In this document: piece after piece, positions 61,257-64,000 of the stretch
How the letters are laid out: every line of letters begins with the position of its first letter
How positions within the stretch are numbered: the first letter of the stretch is position 1
From: Qingshengfaniella alkalisoli
GTDB taxonomy: Bacteria; Pseudomonadota; Alphaproteobacteria; Rhodobacterales; Rhodobacteraceae
Length of the DNA stretch: 64,000 nucleotides
Direction of reading: 5' to 3'
Assembly: GCF_007855645.1 (NCBI RefSeq)
Contig: NZ_CP042262.1
Span: 62,001-126,000 of the forward strand
Made by a program: the position numbers and the translations under genes
Notes under the pieces: model-generated
The model's input: only the letters and a program-made list of their open reading frames with translations
The model's database searches: none
Told to the model about the DNA's origin: nothing

Positions 61257-62192
61257 CTATCCCTTGATTGCGCCGGCAGAGATCCCCTGGACGAAGAATT
61301 TGCCCAGCAGGAAATAGATGACGAGTGGTGGAATGGCAGTCAGCAGTGCCGCAGCCATGTTGACGTTGTAGGACACGGTGCCGGTGGACACGGTGACCAT
61401 GTTGGCAAGGTTGACGGTCATCGGAGCCGCGCCCAGCCCGCCGAAGGTGACACCGACAAGATAGTCGTTCCAGATGTGTGTGATCTGCATGATGAGCACG
61501 ACAATCAGGATGTTGCCCGACATTGGAAGGATGATTTCGAAGAAAATTCGCCAGAAGTTGCCGCTGTCGAGTGTCGCTGCCTTCATGAGCTCGTCAGGGA
61601 TATCTTTGTAATAGTTGCGGAAAATGAGCGTTAGAATGGGCATGGTCATGACCGTGTGAATGAACGCCACGCCCCATAGAGAACCGTAGATACCCAAATT
61701 CACGGTTACGATGATCAGGGGATACATGATGATCTGGAAGGGAACGAAGGCCGCCATGAACAGAGCGAAGAGAAAGCTACCCGCCCATTTCACGTCCCAC
61801 AGTGCCAACGCATAGCCGGTGATCGCAGACAGCGAGATGGAGGCAATCAGGGAGGGAAAAAGGATTTTTACCGAGTTCCAGAAGCCGACCTTCAATCCTT
61901 CGCAGGTGATGCCGGAGCACGCCTCATTCCATGCGAAATTCCAAGCTTCCCAGTTCCAGATGCGGGGCAGGGCGAATATCGCGCCTTCCCTGATCTGATC
62001 CATGGATTTGAACGATGTGACGACCAGTACGTAAAGCGGGACACAGAAGAACAGAGCCGCAACCAACAAGAACGACAGAACAGCTATCGAACGCCCAGAG
62101 ATGCGCTTCTTGGGTCTTGGGAACACGACTTCGCGTTCTGATGCCGACCTTGATCTGCTGACTGCGGGGCGAATTGCGCTTTGGTCGCTCAT
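61257..62192 (-). CDS. Carbohydrate ABC transporter permease (MalG type)
   Basis: The protein is 311 residues from ATG 62192, which overlaps the other permease's stop (ATGA). Six membrane segments are visible. The EAA loop lies in PDELMKAATLDSGNFWRIFFEIILP, where it contacts the ATPase. The N-terminus is long and basic. The periplasmic stretch between the first two membrane segments is unusually long (around ACSGITCEGLKVGFW) and contains two cysteines. Confidence 0.9.
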   Translation of the reverse strand: MSDQSAIRPAVSRSRSASEREVVFPRPKKRISGRSIAVLSFLLVAALFFCVPLYVLVVTSFKSMDQIREGAIFALPRIWNWEAWNFAWNEACSGITCEGLKVGFWNSVKILFPSLIASISLSAITGYALALWDVKWAGSFLFALFMAAFVPFQIIMYPLIIVTVNLGIYGSLWGVAFIHTVMTMPILTLIFRNYYKDIPDELMKAATLDSGNFWRIFFEIILPMSGNILIVVLIMQITHIWNDYLVGVTFGGLGAAPMTVNLANMVTVSTGTVSYNVNMAAALLTAIPPLVIYFLLGKFFVQGISAGAIKG

Positions 62193-63088
62193 GCTGCGCC
62201 TCCGGTTTTCTTGCGGCGCTGCTGCCATACCGTCAGCAACACCAACGGCAGGAAGACCAGCAGAGTAAGTACGAGCATCATTGTGGCCGCAGCAGACGCG
62301 TATCCGAGATTGCCCTTGTTCGTCATGGCGTTGATGGTGAAGTAGGCGGGAACCCAGGTGGATTGACCCGGACCACCATTCGTCATTGCCACAACGATAT
62401 CATAAGCCTTGATCACACCCAGCGAGAGCAGGATGGCGCAGGTCAGGAATGTAAACTTCATCATCGGGATGATGATTTCGAGATACACGCGCCAAAGGCT
62501 GACACCGTCCAGACGCGCCGCGCTCCATATTTCGTCAGGAATGCTTTTGAGCCCTGCCAGCATCAATGCCATGTAGAAGCCCGAGCTTTGCCAGACGCTC
62601 GCCAGAATGATGGCATACATTGCCGTGTCACCGTCGGCCAACCAGTTGAAGTTAACGGACGTCCATCCCAGTCCATGAAGGAAGTGCTCGATGCCGAGCT
62701 GCGGATTGAAGATCCAGCGCCATGCAACCCCCGTGACAATGAGCGAGACCGCCAGCGGATACAAAAAGACCGTTCTGAAGAAGTCTTCGCCACGGCGCTC
62801 ACGCTCAATCATGGCCGCCAGAAGAAAGCCGAACACGATGGCCAGCGCACTGCCAAGCGCGAGAATAATCAGGTTGGATAAAGATGTTTGCCAGGCGGAG
62901 TCGCGAAACAATCTCGAATATTGCCGAAGCGGTTCTGACCAGTCGATCGCATAGTCAGGTAGTCGACGGCTTGTTGTGAAAGACACATATATCGTCCAGG
63001 CAATTGACCCGACGAACGCGATCATTGTGAGTATTACGGCCGGCCCAAGCGCGAGCTGCGGCGTCGTCCGACTCCACCTAATCTTCAT
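62189..63088 (-). CDS. Carbohydrate ABC transporter permease (MalF type)
   Basis: The protein is 299 residues from ATG 63088, with GGGAGG upstream; the frame is open to 63127 but the ribosome site decides the start. Six membrane segments are visible. The EAA loop is in PDEIWSAARLDGVSLWRVYLEIIIP. It is the first gene of the eight-gene operon and lies 55-75 bp downstream of the perfect 20-bp palindrome. Confidence 0.9.
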   Translation of the reverse strand: MKIRWSRTTPQLALGPAVILTMIAFVGSIAWTIYVSFTTSRRLPDYAIDWSEPLRQYSRLFRDSAWQTSLSNLIILALGSALAIVFGFLLAAMIERERRGEDFFRTVFLYPLAVSLIVTGVAWRWIFNPQLGIEHFLHGLGWTSVNFNWLADGDTAMYAIILASVWQSSGFYMALMLAGLKSIPDEIWSAARLDGVSLWRVYLEIIIPMMKFTFLTCAILLSLGVIKAYDIVVAMTNGGPGQSTWVPAYFTINAMTNKGNLGYASAAATMMLVLTLLVFLPLVLLTVWQQRRKKTGGAA

Positions 63089-63143
63089 TCTATCCTCCCT
63101 TACCGAACCCTGCGTGCCCATCTCCACGGCCCTTGCACGGTTA

Positions 63144-63163
63144 CAGTATTAGCGCTAATACTG
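63144..63163. promoter_or_regulatory. Perfect 20-bp palindromic operator in a divergent promoter gap
   Basis: CAGTATTAGCGCTAATACTG is a perfect inverted repeat with a central GCGC. It lies between the transporter operon (start 63088) and the aldo-keto reductase gene (start 63271), where a LacI/GalR-type repressor would bind and control both directions. Confidence 0.7.
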
Positions 63164-63270
63164 AGCAAGAAGCGTTCGTTTCGTCAAGTGCCAGATTTAC
63201 GAAAGCGAGGAATATCTTCTAGTTTTGGCTGAAATAGCGAAGGCGAAACAGACGGGTAGGGAGCTACAAC

Positions 63271-64000
63271 TTGGATAAAATAAAACCTAATCAGATGCTT
63301 GGCTTTGGTACATATGGTCGAACCGGCATAGATGGACAGAGGGCTATCGAATATGCCCTTGAGATCGGGTACCGCCACCTGGATACCGCGCAGAGCTATG
63401 ATACCGAGCATGAGACCGGCGCCGCTTTGAAAGCATCCGGCGTGGATCGCGACTCAGTTTTCGTCACGACCAAGGTGACCCCTGAGAATTTCGCGCCGGG
63501 CAAATTGGTCCCGTCCCTGGAACGGAGTCTCGGCCAACTCGGCCTGGACCAGGTTGACCTGGCGCTGATTCATTGGCCCGCGCCGAATGGCGACCGCCCA
63601 CTCAGGGATTATCTGCCGCAGCTTGTGCAGGCTCAGGAAGCTGGTCTGACACGCTTGATCGGTGTCTCGAACTTCACCATCTCGATGTTGGGCGAGGCGC
63701 TTGATACTGTCGGGCGGGATACACTGTTCACCAACCAGATTGAGTGCAACCCGCTGTTTCAAAATCGTAATGTTACTGACTGGTGCAAAGAAAACGGAAT
63801 TCTGGTGACATGTTATCAACCGCTTGCAAAAGGGTTGGCGAGACGCAATTCTACCTTGAACACCGTTGCGGAACGATTGGGAGCCACGCCTGAGCAGGTT
63901 GCTCTCGCCTATGAGCTTGCCCACGGGTTTGCCGCTATTCCGACGTCTTCTCAACCCCAGCACATCACGTCCAATTTTGAAGCGCAGAAGTTGCGACTAT
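63271..64000 (+). CDS. Aldo-keto reductase (truncated by the window end)
   Basis: The frame is open from TTG 63271 (GGGAG upstream) to the right edge, ~243 residues visible. An in-frame ATG at 63295 is an alternative start but has a poorer ribosome site. AKR features are GFGTYGRTGIDG, LDTAQSYDTEHETGAAL (active-site Asp and Tyr), KVTPENFAPGKL with the active-site Lys just before, and VDLALIHWPAPNGDRPL with the active-site His. GVSNFTISML and NQIECNPLFQNRNV follow. It probably reduces a sugar or aldehyde of the pathway encoded by the divergent operon, with NADPH. Confidence 0.87.
   Translation, partial: MDKIKPNQMLGFGTYGRTGIDGQRAIEYALEIGYRHLDTAQSYDTEHETGAALKASGVDRDSVFVTTKVTPENFAPGKLVPSLERSLGQLGLDQVDLALIHWPAPNGDRPLRDYLPQLVQAQEAGLTRLIGVSNFTISMLGEALDTVGRDTLFTNQIECNPLFQNRNVTDWCKENGILVTCYQPLAKGLARRNSTLNTVAERLGATPEQVALAYELAHGFAAIPTSSQPQHITSNFEAQKLRL

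Noticed and set aside
62174-62881. 235-codon plus-strand frame opposite the MalF-type permease
   Set aside because: It is antisense to a clear permease gene with a good ribosome site, and its sequence is low-complexity and charged.

Overview
The window reads as a stretch of a large accessory replicon (plasmid or chromid) from an alphaproteobacterium, most likely of the Rhodobacterales (Roseobacter/Paracoccus group). The reasons are the generally GC-rich coding, MOBP-type mobilization genes, a plasmid ParB with repeated parS-like palindromes, a CcdAB pair, a broken Doc module, and sugar transport loci typical of that group, including a fructose frcBCA set with frcR and frcK. This assignment is an inference; no rRNA or tRNA gene is present to confirm it.

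Layout. 1-6.8 kb is plasmid backbone: the tail of an unidentified protein, a MobC-like protein and MOBP relaxase, a DUF927 ATPase, and a CcdA/CcdB toxin-antitoxin pair. 7.1-12.1 kb is a partition neighbourhood: a glycosyltransferase, galE, a Doc toxin with a changed active site and a truncated antitoxin, a VanZ-like protein and ParB. Five copies of an 18-bp parS-like palindrome lie between or inside these genes. 12.1-30.8 kb is a surface-polysaccharide island. It holds GT4 and GT2 glycosyltransferases, a capsule-type ABC-2 permease, a KpsC-like beta-Kdo-transferase-type protein, and two giant paralogues (1261 and 1272 aa) that each join a KpsC-like module, a GT2 module and a sulfotransferase module. 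A separate sulfotransferase, a methyltransferase-GT4 fusion and a hexapeptide acyltransferase complete it. IS fragments interrupt the island, and one has cut off a further KpsC-like gene.

30.9-33 kb is a graveyard of IS110- and IS1634-type fragments. 33.1-40.5 kb is a sugar-uptake locus: a frameshifted LacI regulator, a small leader-like ORF, a sugar epimerase, a CUT2 ABC transporter and a cupin. 40.8-45.7 kb is the fructose-type locus. 46-52 kb holds IS256 and IS110 remnants, an NfeD/SPFH pair, a decayed mechanosensitive channel gene and a small membrane protein. 52-55.3 kb has a large DUF2339 membrane protein and an aldo-keto reductase pseudogene. 55.5-63.1 kb is an eight-gene minus-strand operon (CUT1 ABC transporter, VOC protein, sugar isomerase, enolase-superfamily dehydratase, beta-propeller protein). 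A perfect 20-bp palindrome separates it from a divergent aldo-keto reductase that runs off the window.

Together the genes suggest a mobilizable, recombination-scarred replicon that carries a sulfated, probably Kdo-containing surface glycan island and several carbohydrate-uptake operons. The best candidate for an undescribed system is the pair of KpsC-GT2-sulfotransferase enzymes with their associated glycan-modifying proteins.
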